64,000 nucleotides of DNA from Aurelia coerulea (lineage: Eukaryota > Cnidaria > Scyphozoa > Semaeostomeae > Ulmaridae): NCBI GenBank assembly GCA_039566865.1, contig CM076955.1, forward strand, positions 3,660,501 to 3,724,500, given 5' to 3'. Shown piece after piece: positions 11,629 through 22,760 of the stretch. Made by a program: the position numbers and the translations under genes. Position 1 is the stretch's first letter, and every line of letters starts with the position of its first letter. The notes under the pieces were generated by a model. That model saw only the letters and a list, made by a program, of their open reading frames with translations. It made no database searches and was not told where the DNA came from.

Positions 11629-11909
11629 GAAGAAATGAGTCATTTACCAAATAAAATTCTCACATCTAAGTTAGCCTTTGACTGATATATTAACACTTCA
11701 GTTTTGAATATCGCCACCATACGTTTTATTCCACAGCCCGCTAAACTTGTTAACTTTTTTTTGTACTCACCCGGTATGCTACGGGGAATTAGTAAAGAAT
11801 TTTAGTTTTCGTGAAACTATTTACATACATACCGAGTGAGTAACAACAAAAAATTCCCGTTTTCAAGGCCATTGCTTCCTTGATATCTCTGCGATAATAT
11901 TGGCAAATA

Positions 11910-12503
11910 AGCATAGGTTCCAAATCTTTAAAAAGGCTGGTGTAAAGTTCAGTTACTTATTTCTTTGAACTGAATGACTTCAAAGAAACTTTAGCTACTT
12001 TTTTCTTTGAAATAATTTGTAAATACGCTGAAAGGTTTTTTTTTCGTGTATAAATATTGATAAAATGAAATGAAACTTGTCTATAATTCTACCGTTGGAC
12101 TTTTCTGAAATCTTCAATATTTTCAGAATTAGAGTGTCTTTCTAATTTTTCAAGAATTCAAGAAAAATTTTCAAAAAATCTTAAAAGTATCGTAATTTGT
12201 AAACTATTTGAAGCAACATTAAATAATTTCGAAGAAAACCATAGTTTATGGATGTCTACAATAGGTATCAAGCAAAAGTCTGTCACTTTTCTGGTTTATG
12301 ATTTAGAAATTTGATGACGTCACACCCTCAAATGAGTTGAAATGTAACATACACTGAAATTTCGAAAAACATTGAAAACTTCTGAAAAGTCCAAGGGTAG
12401 GATTAAAGATAAGTAACTGAAGTTTGTTTCAAGCCACTCAGTCAGAAGAAATAGATCACAGAATTTTACACCCACCTTTTTACGCCGAGTTAAAGATTTG
12501 GAA
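11910..12503. mobile_element. Family B element, decayed, carrying a foreign insertion
   Basis: The left terminus AGCATAGGTTCC is intact. The right terminus decays after GATTTGGAA. About 60 bp near 12012-12077 (GGTTTTTTTTTCGTGTATAAATATT) is foreign to the family and resembles the LINE 3' tail near 52288-52315. Confidence 0.7.
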
Positions 12504-13041
12504 GTTATATATAACATATTAGGATAATATATTATTTGATGATGGACATGTTCAAATCCTTTTAAAAATTTACCTGACTGAAATCGGCCTCTCCGTTCTG
12601 AAATTATGAGGGATTTTCTCGAGAAATCCCTTTCAAGAAACCTTCAAAACAGGCCTAAAATCACGACCAAATTTTCCTGATCGCTATGCCTTGCAGCAAT
12701 GATATCCAGGGAGTAGCGACCTTGCAAACGGGGACATAACAAGCTGAATTTGTAGTAACAATGATTAATGTTTGTAGATAGTTTTGTAAATTTTATTCAC
12801 TTCAAAACCGAAAATTTAACAGACCTTTCCTGAATCTCTTTGTCAAAGTGAGGCCAAAGTAGAGAAGTCCCAAAGCGTGAACCTAAAGAAGAAAGTGCCA
12901 ATTTTTGTTTTCATAGTAGTCAACGATCGTGCATTTCCAAGACAACCATTCGAATCAAAGATGGCTGGGAAGGAGGTCGTAATTTTGCCCTTTGTTTTAT
13001 CGAAATGAAATGGAGGCTTAAGAAAGGCTCAGTGCAGTGGT
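12504..13041. other. Intergenic, no gene seen
   Basis: No exon was recognised. The stretch near 12600-12700 (CAAGAAACCTTCAAAACAGG) recurs near 13840-13860, so part of it is dispersed repeat. Confidence 0.5.
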
Positions 13042-13302
13042 AGCGGGGATGGCTCAGTGGTAGCACGCTTGACTACCAATCTGAAGGTTGGTGGTTCGAG
13101 TCCCCGCCCTGCTGAGCCTGCTACAAAGTGTGAGGAGAGTCGCTAACTCTCTGTAATTCCAGTCTAAAGGAATTACGAGGTGTGGTCACATCGAGAGGAA
13201 GGACCAGGACGCTGCTTTGATAAGCTCAGCTTCTCAGCGTCCTAAAAACTACCTTCGGATGCTAGGTAGAAATGTATAAAAACTAAAATAAAATGAAAAA
13301 GC
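13042..13302 (+). mobile_element. tRNA-derived SINE
   Basis: The first 72 nt are tRNA-like: acceptor-like AGCGGGG pairs with CCCTGCT (one G-T), A box TGGCTCAGTGG at 13050-13060, and B box GGTTCGAGTCC at 13093-13103. About 190 bp of tRNA-unrelated body follows, then an A-rich end near 13280-13302. T-stem mismatches argue against a working tRNA. The promoter boxes imply RNA polymerase III transcription at least ancestrally. Confidence 0.75.
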
Positions 13303-13349
13303 AGGCAAATCTCAGCACAGCAAGAAACCTACACCATACCCGTTTGATG

Positions 13350-13392
13350 TAGCCTGCGTGCAGACTCAACTATCCTGTCTGCACGCAGGCTA
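13350..13392. mobile_element. 43-bp hairpin element flanked by short direct repeats
   Basis: A perfect 16-bp stem (TAGCCTGCGTGCAGAC at 13350-13365 and its complement at 13377-13392) closes an 11-nt loop. GTTTGATG precedes and GTTTGATA follows, which looks like a target duplication of about 8 bp. Confidence 0.55.
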
Positions 13393-13915
13393 GTTTGATA
13401 CAGATATACGCAAAGAACTATTTCATGCGTTGCTTAGAGCAATGCACTCTTTTGGGAGTTAGCTCTACATCATATCGAGGTACGGATGGCCGATGGACTT
13501 TAGAGAGCAAGTGCTTTGGCATTTTCAAGATGATTCATTTTGTTATCGGATGTTTTGTAATTTGTTGCGTTTTGTATTGAACAACTTGTCATTATTTTCT
13601 ACATTTGCTACATTGTGATACATTTGATGAATAAACTTGATACAAATTTTGATAATGACTTTTGCAGTGCTGGAATCATGTTATGCAAATCTCTTTATCC
13701 TTTCGAGAAATTATTAGCTCATCGCAGGTAAATATAAAGAATTTCGAATATGTAGTTTGCGGTTAAAAAGGGACCTACAACTCAAAATTCGGCCACTCCT
13801 TTCTAGATAATGAGTGATTTTCTCAAAAAACCCGTCTCAAGAAACCTTCAAAACAGGCCTGAAATTACGAACAAATTTGCCAGATAGTTCTGCCTTACAA
13901 AAATGACTTCAAGAC
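13393..13915. other. Intergenic, no gene seen
   Basis: No supportable exon. A dispersed repeat resembling 12590-12700 lies near 13790-13890. Confidence 0.5.
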
Positions 13916-14528
13916 AACAAGGGGGCAGATTTTGTAATACAATAGCACGAGTTGCTTTTGTTGACACCAGATTTTGTAAAACAATCAATTCAAAGCGATT
14001 AGCGATCACAGACAAATGAAATTCTATCAACCAGTAATTCAAAACAAACAAAGCCGCAAAATTTTCTCTGAAATCCAGGTAGCTAGCGCGCTCGTTGTGC
14101 ATTCCAGAAATTATTTTTAAGGGCAAACATGAGCATAGATCGAAAGAAGAAGGATATATCTACACATCTGCCGCGAGCATTTCATTTCTTTGGTCCAGAA
14201 ACTGAGCAGTAGATGTTTTGATAACACCCAAAAAATAAGAGAATTGAATCGCCTCCTAAACGGCTTTTGAACCAAACAAATAAAATGACCGCGGCAGATG
14301 TGTAGATGCATCCTTCTTTCGATCTACGCTCATGTTTGCCCTTAAAAACAGTTTCTGGAATGCACAACGAGCGAGCTAGCTACCTGGGTTTCAAAGAAAC
14401 TTTTGCGGCTTTGTTTGTTTTGAATTGCTGGTTGAGAGAGTTTCCTTTGTCTGCAATCGCTAATCGCTTTGAATTGAGGTGTCAACAAAAGCAACTCATG
14501 CTATTGTATTACAAAATCTGCCCTTGTT
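13916..14528. mobile_element. Family A element, 613 bp
   Basis: The termini are AACAAGGGGGCAG and CTGCCCTTGTT with the family's internal palindrome (AGCTAGC blocks, AATCGCCTCC centre). The flanks CTTCAAGAC and CCTAGGGAT do not match, so the target site was altered or one edge has changed. Confidence 0.8.
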
Positions 14529-14693
14529 CCTAGGGATGACACTTTTCATCCTCCCAAAGGGACAACACGTGCTTAAAGCATGTAATTTTCGTGTAAGGTA
14601 GAAATTGTGGTCATGGTTTCAGACATGTTGTGAAAATTTTAAAAGAACAAGGACAGATTTTGTAACACAATGGCATGAGTTGCTTTTGTTTTA

Positions 14694-16286
14694 TTATTAT
14701 TATTATTATTATTTCTTTATTTTTAGTAGGCTAATTTAAAAGAATAGCTACATTACAGTTAATTAAGGCCTACTTTAAAAATTTTACAGATACTAAAACA
14801 AATTCATAAAAAAGAAATGTACAATCCGTGTATATTTACAAAAAGATTATATGATAAAAGCATCTATCCTGTTAGGAACCCCACTTTAGGAATATAAATC
14901 TTGCAGAGCCTACAGTTGCATTTATCACCTTTCCAGCATCTAATTCGTTTTTTGAAAATAGGAAGGGTATTGGATTGTTTTATTTCTAGCGGTAATAGCT
15001 GCCACAGTTTATTTCCAAGGTAGGCTATGCTCTCACTTCCAAATGACGTAGTCCGTACCTTTGGAAGTTGAGCATCATTGCCACGCCTTAGATTGTAGCT
15101 AATATTTCGTTCCGTGAAAATATTCTTCATGAAAGGTGGGTTTAGATCGAATTTGGTTTTATACATTTCTGTCATTAGCAACTGTAGGTTTCTTACATGG
15201 ATTGGTACCGATTTGGTCTGTTCCAAGAGAGAGCCAAAATCATTTCCGTAATCTTTATATGCTATGCGTAATGCCCTTTCTTGTGTGCGATTTATTCTAT
15301 GGTCCAAAGTTCTATCATAAAACATCCAAACAAGTGGACAGTAACTAAATTGAGATAACACAAACGCCCTCATTAACTGCTGTAGTTTTTTAGTGTCCAT
15401 GTAACGTGATATTCTGGCGAGAGCATGGAGTTTTTGGCCAGCCTTTTTGCAAAGAGCCTTGACATGTTGTTTGAAAGAAAGTGATTGATCGAAAGTTATG
15501 GCGTGAAGATTTTCCTCTGTACTTTCTTTCACACAGGCCTCGCCTATTCTAATTGATATTTCATTATTTCCTTTTGCACCAAAAATCATTAAGTGGCATT
15601 AGTCTTCATTTAGTTTCATAAAGTTGTTTGGAAACCATTCAGTTATTTTGAGGGCATCATTTTCTAAATGCATGATGACATTTTCGATGTTAGGACCACA
15701 CGCATAAATAGTTGTGTCGTCAGCGTAATTACAGATTTCCGTTTCCTCTAGGAACATGAAAAGGTCATTCAGGTATATATTAAACAAAAGAGGTCCTAAG
15801 ACTGAACCTTGCGGTACTCCTCGGACGGTTTCTGTCCATGTGCTGAATGAACCGTTAACCTTTACCCTCTGCCTCCTGTCAGTGAGATAGCTATGGATAA
15901 AGAGCAATGCAGATCTACTGAAACCATATGCATTTAATTTTGCAATTAGCAATTCATGATTCAGGCAATCGAAGGCCTTCGACAGGTCCGTCAAGACAGC
16001 ACCTGCGACACCCCCATTGTCCATTGTCTTTTTGCAGGCTTCCACTAGACGTAGGAGTGCATGCTGTGTACCATAGCCTTCTCGAAACCCACAAAGGAGT
16101 GAGGACAGGAAACTTTGAACAAAAGGCAACATTTGATCCTGCATCAATCTTTCATAAATTTTTGATACAGACGGCAAGACTGTGATGGGTCGGTAGTTCT
16201 TTTTCATAAAGGCATCCTCTAACCTGAATTGCTGACCTGAATTGCTGAATTGTTGAATTGTTGAATTGTTGAATTGCTGTTGAATT
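14694..16286 (-). mobile_element. 5'-truncated LINE with (TAA)n tail
   Basis: The element lies on the - strand. Its 3' end is the TTATTATTATT run at 14694, read as (TAA)n, and its truncated 5' end is near 16230, followed by TTGAATTG repeats to 16286. It interrupts a family A copy at TTTTGTT/GTTGACACC, giving a short duplication around TTGTT. Confidence 0.8.
14864..16230 (-). pseudogene. Reverse transcriptase fragment of the LINE, one nonsense codon
   Basis: This is the C-terminal part of a non-LTR reverse transcriptase, read right to left. Visible motifs in order are NYRPITVLPSVSK, GFREGYGTQHAL, DLSKAFDCLNHELL, GVPQGSVLGPLLFNIYLNDL (palm region) and the catalytic YADDT box. The C-terminal half has CPLVWMFYDR and ERALRIAYKDY. 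One in-frame TAA at 15599-15601 breaks an otherwise open frame. The N-terminus and any endonuclease are missing. The motifs fit the jockey/CR1/L2 type, and I cannot narrow the clade. Low decay suggests a fairly recent insertion. Confidence 0.8.
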
Positions 16287-16826
16287 GTTGACACCTGAAT
16301 TCAAAGCGATTAGTGATTGCAGACAAAGGAAATTCCCTCAACCAGTAATTCAAAACAAACAAAGCCGCAAAAGTTGCTCTGAAACCCAGGTAGCTAGCGC
16401 GCTCGTTGTGCATTCCAGAAACAATTTTTAAGAGAAAACATAAGGATCTATCGAAAGAAGAAGAATATATCTATACATCTACCTCTGGCATTTTATTTCA
16501 TTTGTTCAGAAGCTGAGCAGTAAGTGTTTTAATTACACCCAGAAAACTAAGAGAATTGAATCGCCTCCCAATCGGCTTTTGAACCAAGCAAATTTAATGC
16601 CCGTAGCACATGTGTAGGTATATCCTTCTTCTTTCGAGCTATGCTCATGTTTGCTCTTTAAAACAATTTCAGGAATGCACAACAAGTGAGCCAGCTACCT
16701 GGGTTTCAGGGAAACTTTTGTGGCTTTGCTTGTTTTGAATTAATGATTGAGAGAATTTCGTTTGTTAGCCATCGCTAATCGCTTTGAAATGCAGTGTCAA
16801 TCAACAGCAGCTCATACTATTGTCTT

Positions 16827-17352
16827 AGCATAGGTTCCAAATCTTTAAAAAGGCTGGTGTAAAATTGAGTGACCTATATCTTTGAACTGAATGACTTCAA
16901 AGAAACTATAGGTATTTCTCTATAATTCTACCATTGGACTTTTCTGAAATCGTTAATATTTTCAGAATTAGAGTGTTTTCCTTCTTTTTCAAGAATTCAA
17001 GAAAAATTAAAAAAAAAACTTAAAACCATCGTAATTTCTAAACCATTTGACGCAACACGAAGTAATTTCGAAGAAAACCATAGTTTATGAATGTCTACAA
17101 TATGGTATCAAGCAAAAATCTGTCACTCATCTGGTTTATGATTTAGAAAATTGATGACGTCACATCCTAAAAATGAGCTGAAATGTAAAATACGATGTAA
17201 TTTTGAAAAATATTCAAAATTTCTGAGAAGTCCAACGGTAGAATTATAGATAAGCATCTAAAGTTTCTTTCAAGCCATTTAATCAGAAGAAATAGATCGT
17301 TAAATTTTACACCCACCGTTTTACGCCGAGTTAAAGATTTGGAACCTATGCT
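16827..17352. mobile_element. Family B element, 526 bp, inside a family A element
   Basis: The termini are AGCATAGGTTCC and GGAACCTATGCT. The flanking 9-mers TATTGTCTT (16818-16826) and TTTTGTCTT (17353-17361) match at 8 of 9 positions. The insertion point is the right arm of the 14646-17379 family A copy, so B inserted after A. Confidence 0.82.
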
Positions 17353-17379
17353 TTTTGTCTTACAAAATCTGTCCTTGTT

Positions 17380-17946
17380 TTTAAAGAGGCTTTCTTGAGA
17401 AAATCCATCATAATTTTAGAATGGAGTAGCTAATTTTTTCAGTCAGGCAAATTTGGAAATTTATTTGCTGTTGAAATTGAATGTCATTGCTGTTTTTCAA
17501 ACTGGGATTTTTTTTACTACTTGGGTGGCAAGATAACCGAAAAAATGTGTCTGCAAGCGTGGCGATCTGATCTTTGCGACAACTGATTTTCACCCACACA
17601 CGGAAAGAAATAATGATACCTAGAATAAAAACAACAAAACTTATCATCAAAGTCAAGTAAGGTCAAGTTTCAGCGTCTAAACCTTGCAAACATTGTAGTT
17701 TCTTGGATGGTGCCTGCTGATGCAAAACAAAAAGTCAATTATTAGCATGTGATTTCGTTGATTACAAACTCCAGGGAATTTGTTGTTTCTTGTTGATTTG
17801 CAGCTGTTGATCAGCTTGTTCTTAATTTTGTTTTTGAAATCAAAACTATAGCTTTGTAGTTGTAGCATTGAATCGTAAGCAGATGATACCTATAGACGGG
17901 GGTCTTTTCAAGGCTGAGGTAGACATGGCTGGAGAAAGGAGAAAGT
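17380..17946. other. Intergenic, no gene seen
   Basis: Unique-looking AT-rich sequence. Reading frames are short and without motifs. Confidence 0.5.
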
Positions 17947-17955
17947 ACACATGAC

Positions 17956-18568
17956 AACAGGGGCAGATTTTGTAATACAATAGCATGAGTTGCTTTTGTT
18001 GACACTTCAATTCAAAGCGATTAGCGATTGCAGACAAAGGAAATTCTCTCAACTAGTAAGTCAAAACAAACAAAGCCGCAAAAGTTTCTCTGAAACCCGG
18101 GTAGCTAGCTCGCTCGTTGTGCATTCCAGAAATTTGTTTTGAGGGCGCACATGAACATAGATCGAAAGAAGAAGGATATATCTACACATTTGCCGCGGGC
18201 ATTTTAATTCTGTTTGGTTCAGAAGCCGTTTGGGAGGCGAGTAAATGTCTCTTGATATTTTTGGGTGTAAATAAGAGAATTGAATCTGCTCCTAAACGGC
18301 TTTTGAACCAAACAAATAAAATGCCCGTGGCAGATGTGTAGATGCATCCTTCTTCTTTCGATCTACGCTCATGTTTGCCCTTAAAAAACAGTTTCTGGAA
18401 TGCACAACGAGCGAGCTAGCTACCTGGGTTTCAAAGAAACTTTTGCGGCTTTGTTTGTTTTGAATTGCTGGTTGAGAGAATTTCCCACGTCTGCAATCTC
18501 TAATCGCTTTGAATTGAGGTTTCAACAAAAGAAAATCGTGCTATTGTATTACAAAATCTGCCCTTGTT
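17956..18568. mobile_element. Family A element, 613 bp, with perfect 9-bp target duplication
   Basis: The termini are AACAGGGGCAG and CTGCCCTTGTT. Identical ACACATGAC 9-mers flank it at 17947-17955 and 18569-18577. It is the first of three adjoining A-type elements. Confidence 0.85.
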
Positions 18569-18577
18569 ACACATGAC

Positions 18578-19104
18578 AGGATCCCCAATTTTGATTGACA
18601 CCCAAGTACAAAGCGATTAGCAATTGCAGGCAAAGGCCGGTCGATCCAGTCATAAACAAAAACCAAGCAAGCTGTAGTGGCAAAATGTCGCCTTGTGCAT
18701 ACGAAAGGTGATTTTCAAGAGAGGTCACGAGTTTATATCGAAAAAAGAAGGATAAATCTAAGTATCTGCCAGGCGGATTTTGTTTATTTGATTCTGGAGC
18801 TCACTAGTAGTTGCAATGCTTTCTGCTCTGCTTCTGAATCAAGTAAACAAAATCCGCCAGGCAGATCTTTCGACTTATCCTTCTTCTTTCGTTATAAACG
18901 CACGGCTTCTCCTAAGAACGACTTTTCGCGTGCACAAGACTACAGTTGGCCATACTGGTTTCAGGCCAAAATAGTCTGCGCCTTTGTTTGTTTTTAATTA
19001 CTGGTTGAGAAAATCTCCTTTGCCTGAAATTGCTAATTGCTTTGAATTTGCGGTATCAATCAAAAGCAACTGATGCTATTGTGTTACGAAATCTGTCTTT
19101 GTTT
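18578..19104. mobile_element. Divergent family A relative
   Basis: It keeps family landmarks (AAAGCGATTAGC, AGAAGGATAAATCTA, its own central inverted repeat with ATCCGCCAGGCAGAT) but is clearly diverged and lacks a clean left terminus. It directly abuts the ACACATGAC copy on its left and ends in TGTCTTTGTTT followed by ACATGTGAC. Confidence 0.7.
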
Positions 19105-19113
19105 ACATGTGAC

Positions 19114-19528
19114 AAACAAGGACAGATTTGGTAAGACAATAGCACGAGTTGGTTTTGATTGACACTGCAATTCAAAGCGATTAGCGATCGCAGACAAAGG
19201 AAATTCTCTCAACCAGTAATTCCCGCAGGGAAGAGAATTGAATCGACTCCCAATTGGCTTCTGAACAAAAGAAATAAAATGCCCGCAGTAGATGTGTAGA
19301 CATATCCTCCTTCTTTTGATCTATGTTTACGTTTGCTCTTGAAAACAATTTCTGCAATGCACAACGAACGAGCTAGCTACCTGGGTTTCAGAGAAACTTT
19401 TGCGGCTTTGTTTGTTTTGAATTACTGGTTGAGAAAATCTCCTTTGCCTGAAATTGCTAATTGCTTTGAATTTGCGGTATCAATCAAAAGCAACTGATGC
19501 TATTGTGTTACACAATCTGTCTTTGTTT
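19114..19528. mobile_element. Mosaic family A element
   Basis: The left end AAACAAGGACAG is typical family A. The left arm is internally shortened (break near CCCGCAGGG). From about 19425 the right end becomes nearly identical to the end of the preceding element, including TCTGTCTTTGTTTACATGTG. ACATGTGAC flanks both sides (19105-19113 and 19529-19537). Confidence 0.7.
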
Positions 19529-19537
19529 ACATGTGAC

Positions 19538-20149
19538 AGGAATCATGTTCTTAAGATTTCGTAACAATAGCCGTTGCTATTCATTGACACACGAAGACAG
19601 AAGGGATTTCTAAGGACGATTTTTCAAGCTCCAGACATGAATAAAGGCATAGTTAAAAGCTGGCCCGGGCCAAGTTAAGAATATAATCTATTGTATTCAA
19701 CAACTTTGACGCCTGCCGTTTCATTGTGTGGCGAAGGAAACAATGGGTTTGTGGGCGTTTCTTCAGCCTCTTTCTAGCAGCTTGTCAATATGGCTATGTA
19801 GATACCCTGAAACCTGCGAAAAGGGAAGTTTTTGGTGGAAAGGTGAGTATATATTTAAAGAAAAGGCGTGATGAAAAGGACAAAGGAGAGTTCCATTTTG
19901 TCAAAAAGAGTATATTTCAAATTAACAGGAATATTATTTTGTGTCATTGGTGTCATCATGGCAAATAAAGAGGAAAATATTTGCCCGGGCTAAATCAAGC
20001 GAGATTGATTCGTCTATATTATGACTTTTATGTTTGCAATTTGTCGTCAAAAGTCAACGGAAGAAATTAGCTACACCTGCCTACTAATTTTGATTGCATT
20101 TCTAATTCAAAGTTTCTAGCAATATTTACCGTTTTGAAATACGCCCTGG
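19538..20149. other. Intergenic, no gene seen
   Basis: No supportable exon. The open frame near 19726-19968 has no recognisable motif. Confidence 0.45.
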
Positions 20150-20445
20150 TTTATTAGATTAGATTATGTAGACCTTTCGTGGCCCAGGTTGGGTTCTTGA
20201 GCTGATATAAATTTGCTGTTCTGTAAATACAAAAAAAACAAAACAAAAATTGTAAGTATTTGAAACATTGTAGGAATCTGTTAATTTATGTATTGTAGCT
20301 AATTATCCTGTAGTTTACTCCTTTTCTTTAAACAATTTTACTTTCCTAAATAGTAGATAGTAGGCTTGAATTAGCTTTTATTTCATAACTATTGTATATA
20401 TGCCTACTTTAAATAAATGAATAATATAATAATAATAATTTAGAT
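20150..20445 (+). mobile_element. Probable LINE 3'-end fragment with AAT-rich tail
   Basis: The last part (TGTAGCTA, GTAGGCTTGAATTAGC, CTACTTTAAATAAATG then ATAATAATAAT) resembles the 3' untranslated part and tail of the LINE at 14694-14860 read on the other strand. No coding sequence remains. Confidence 0.5.
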
Positions 20446-20570
20446 TCTCAAATGTTTCTTCCAAAGATACCGGGTAAGAAAAAGATTACTCGCACCTTTT
20501 GGAAGATGACCAAAATTTGATTTTGTAAAAGATTTTTGAATTTTCTGTTTCTACTCAGGTGTCGTCAGTA

Positions 20571-20991
20571 CAGGTTTTTTTTATAAGAAACTTGGATCAG
20601 CACCTAGTACTAAAAGTTTCTTAATTTCGCATGAAAATTTCGATGTTTTTGTAGTAAAAGTTTCTTAATTAGTTTCTTACTTTTTTGGGCCTATAATTGT
20701 GGTATTGTTTGATTTGAGCCTTCTTATCGACAAAGGGCTACCCCCCATTTTGCATTGACATTGTCACAACCAATAAGCCAAGCACATTAAGGCAAAAAAT
20801 TTACCAATTTTTGCAGTTAAAAGTTAAAAAGATGAATGTACCTTTGTTAGAGAGACATAAAGTAAGAGAGACATACAGAAATATAATTTCAGAGTTTCTT
20901 AACTGTTCTGGAGCGTAGTACTAGAGTTTCTTAAATTTTTGGTCATCGTAGTACTAGTTTCTTATAAACCAGTTTCTTATAAAAAAACGTG
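20571..20991 (+). mobile_element. Family C inverted-repeat element
   Basis: The left end CAGGTTTTTTTTATAAGAAA and right end TTTCTTATAAAAAAACGTG are inverted. The interior repeats AAGTTTCTTAA. The copy at 1-297 is the same family in the other orientation. Confidence 0.72.
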
Positions 20992-21039
20992 TATTTTGAT
21001 CTTCCAGGAACGACTGTGCAGTAGTCTGGAGATTCTCTC
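20992..21039. other. Short spacer
   Basis: Nothing recognised between family C and the tandem duplication. Confidence 0.4.
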
Positions 21040-21235
21040 CCTGTCGCACTGTTTGCTACCCCTCCGGATAGCAGAAAAGCTTCCGACTTGCTGCATATTA
21101 TCCCTTCAATAACATGATGTTATCGGGATGTTATCCTCCACCATACTGTTTGTCATCCCCCAGAATAACTGAATAACCTCCGATTACTGCATGTCATCCC
21201 TCCAATGAGATAATGTGATCCCTCCACCGCACTGA
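21040..21235. repeat. Diverged tandem duplication, unit about 92 bp
   Basis: CACTGTTTGCTACCCCTCC ... TGCATATTATCCCTTCAAT is followed by CATACTGTTTGTCATCCCCC ... TGCATGTCATCCCTCCAAT, and a third start (CGCACTGAATG) follows. Two units plus a stub. Confidence 0.6.
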
Positions 21236-22447
21236 ATGAACTTTGCCTTGCTGAATAACCCCAGACTACCCCACAGACGTTCTTCGGGGTAATGACGAAA
21301 TTGTGGCATGAAGACCCATATTTTGAGCAATAGTATTTACAAAACATGTCATTTTTAACCAGAAATTTTGGTAAAAATAAGTACTTCGAAACATCAACCT
21401 GCCATCTATATTCAATATCTTCAGGCAGAGTGCATGCGCATTTTCGGGGCACCTGTACATTGAATATAGATATTCCATGTTCAAGTGAAAAACATAATCT
21501 ATGGCTTTACCCCCTGACCAATCGCTGTAAACCATTCACACAATTTAATTCCACAAATCATTATTTCGAGCAGATTTGAAGTTATCCGGTATGTTCTTTA
21601 CAACAGTCCTTTGAAACTTTTGAGTGAAATGCAAAGATTTGGAAGGATAGAATAGTTGCCTCACACCTGATGGAATGTTTATTTTTATTGATGCAAGCAC
21701 AATTTAACGAAGCATGGACCTCCATTCTGATTGGTTCAAATATTTGCAGAAGACACGCTGATTGGCTGTTTTGTTGACGTCCCTGTATTTGATTACTTCA
21801 GGCTTTTATCAAAATGTATTGGATAAACGTCAACAAGTGACTTGTGTTTTGGGATAATTTGCTTGAATTTGTTGAATGTACTAATAAACAACGCGTAAAG
21901 GATGAATACTGTGAACCAGCATTGTGTGATCTTCGTAGTTACGGAAGTGAAGAAAGTTATCGAAAGTTTGATGATGGAAAAAGACTAGGCTTCTGTAAAT
22001 GTTTGCACAGATGTTCGGCGTTGCGAACCTTGTTGTTGCAGACCTTTATAAGTGGTTTCTAAATTTGTGTGCTGATTACTTTTAGTTGGTTGCATTTTGA
22101 AGAGCTTCAACAGAGTCGAAAACCTGTTTTTTGCCAATGAAAGCAGGAGTTGAAACTTTCTCGAGGCTTCATCAAAATTTGGTCACGATGATATGATTTC
22201 ACTTCTGGGAAAACAGCAACGATATTTGTCACCAGCTGATCGAAGAAGCCTACAATCACATGGAATAGATACGTTATTTCCTGACCTCTGGAACACATTT
22301 GTAAACAGTTGCTTTCATTATTTTAGTAATAACAAGCGAGGACAGAATAGCTTAGTCATATGAAAGTTTCCGAAGAATTGCCTGTCAAACTTATGGTTTG
22401 GCTTGAAAACTTCATCCATGATAAACAAATATTGAATTTAATTAGCA
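21236..22447. other. Intergenic, no gene seen
   Basis: About 1.2 kb without a supportable exon or repeat. Open frames such as 21844-22062 have no motif and no splice context. Confidence 0.45.
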
Positions 22448-22760
22448 ACCTTGTTCGACGATTTGGAAGAACTTTAATCTCCAATTTGTGTGGCCAAATT
22501 TAAGAAATATATGCCAGGGATGTTTTGATATATATAGAAATAGATTTGACAGAAAATTGTTTCATGAAGACGAAGCAATCATTTGGAACAACCTTCTTCG
22601 ACGATTTGGAAGAATTTAAATCTCCAAGGGATAGATCCAGTTTGTGTGGCAAAATTGAATATTTCAAAAATCTATGCCAAGGATGTTTTGATATATGTAG
22701 ATTCGATTTGATAGAAGACTGCTGCATTAAGCCTTGCACACGAAGCATTGACGCAACTCA
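22448..22760. repeat. Diverged tandem duplication, unit about 140-160 bp
   Basis: TTCGACGATTTGGAAGAA (near 22455 and 22595) and ATGCCAGGGATGTTTTGATA / ATGCCAAGGATGTTTTGATA (near 22510 and 22674) occur twice in order. The resulting open frame at 22525-22797 looks like a by-product of the repeat. Confidence 0.65.

Larger units (their letters stand above)
10887..11909. other. Intergenic, no gene seen
   Basis: It contains the foldback at 11052-11198, the GGATCT-rich tandem at 11570-11628, and facing CACCCGGTAT / ATACCGAGTG ends near 11768-11842 that may be a remnant mariner-type pair. No exon can be supported. Confidence 0.5.
14646..17379. mobile_element. Family A element split by two later insertions
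   Basis: The left end AACAAGGACAG (14646) and right end CTGTCCTTGTT (17379) bracket one family A copy. It is interrupted by a LINE (14694-16286) and by a family B element (16827-17352). Removing both restores the family A order. The flanks TTTTAAAAG and TTTAAAGAG are only approximate repeats. Confidence 0.75.

Noticed and set aside
13042..13113. Functional tRNA gene
   Set aside because: The A and B boxes are good but the T stem has mismatches, and a 190-bp body with an A-rich tail follows. It is a SINE head.
15136..15348. Open frame opposite the LINE
   Set aside because: It is antisense to the reverse transcriptase fragment and has no motif.
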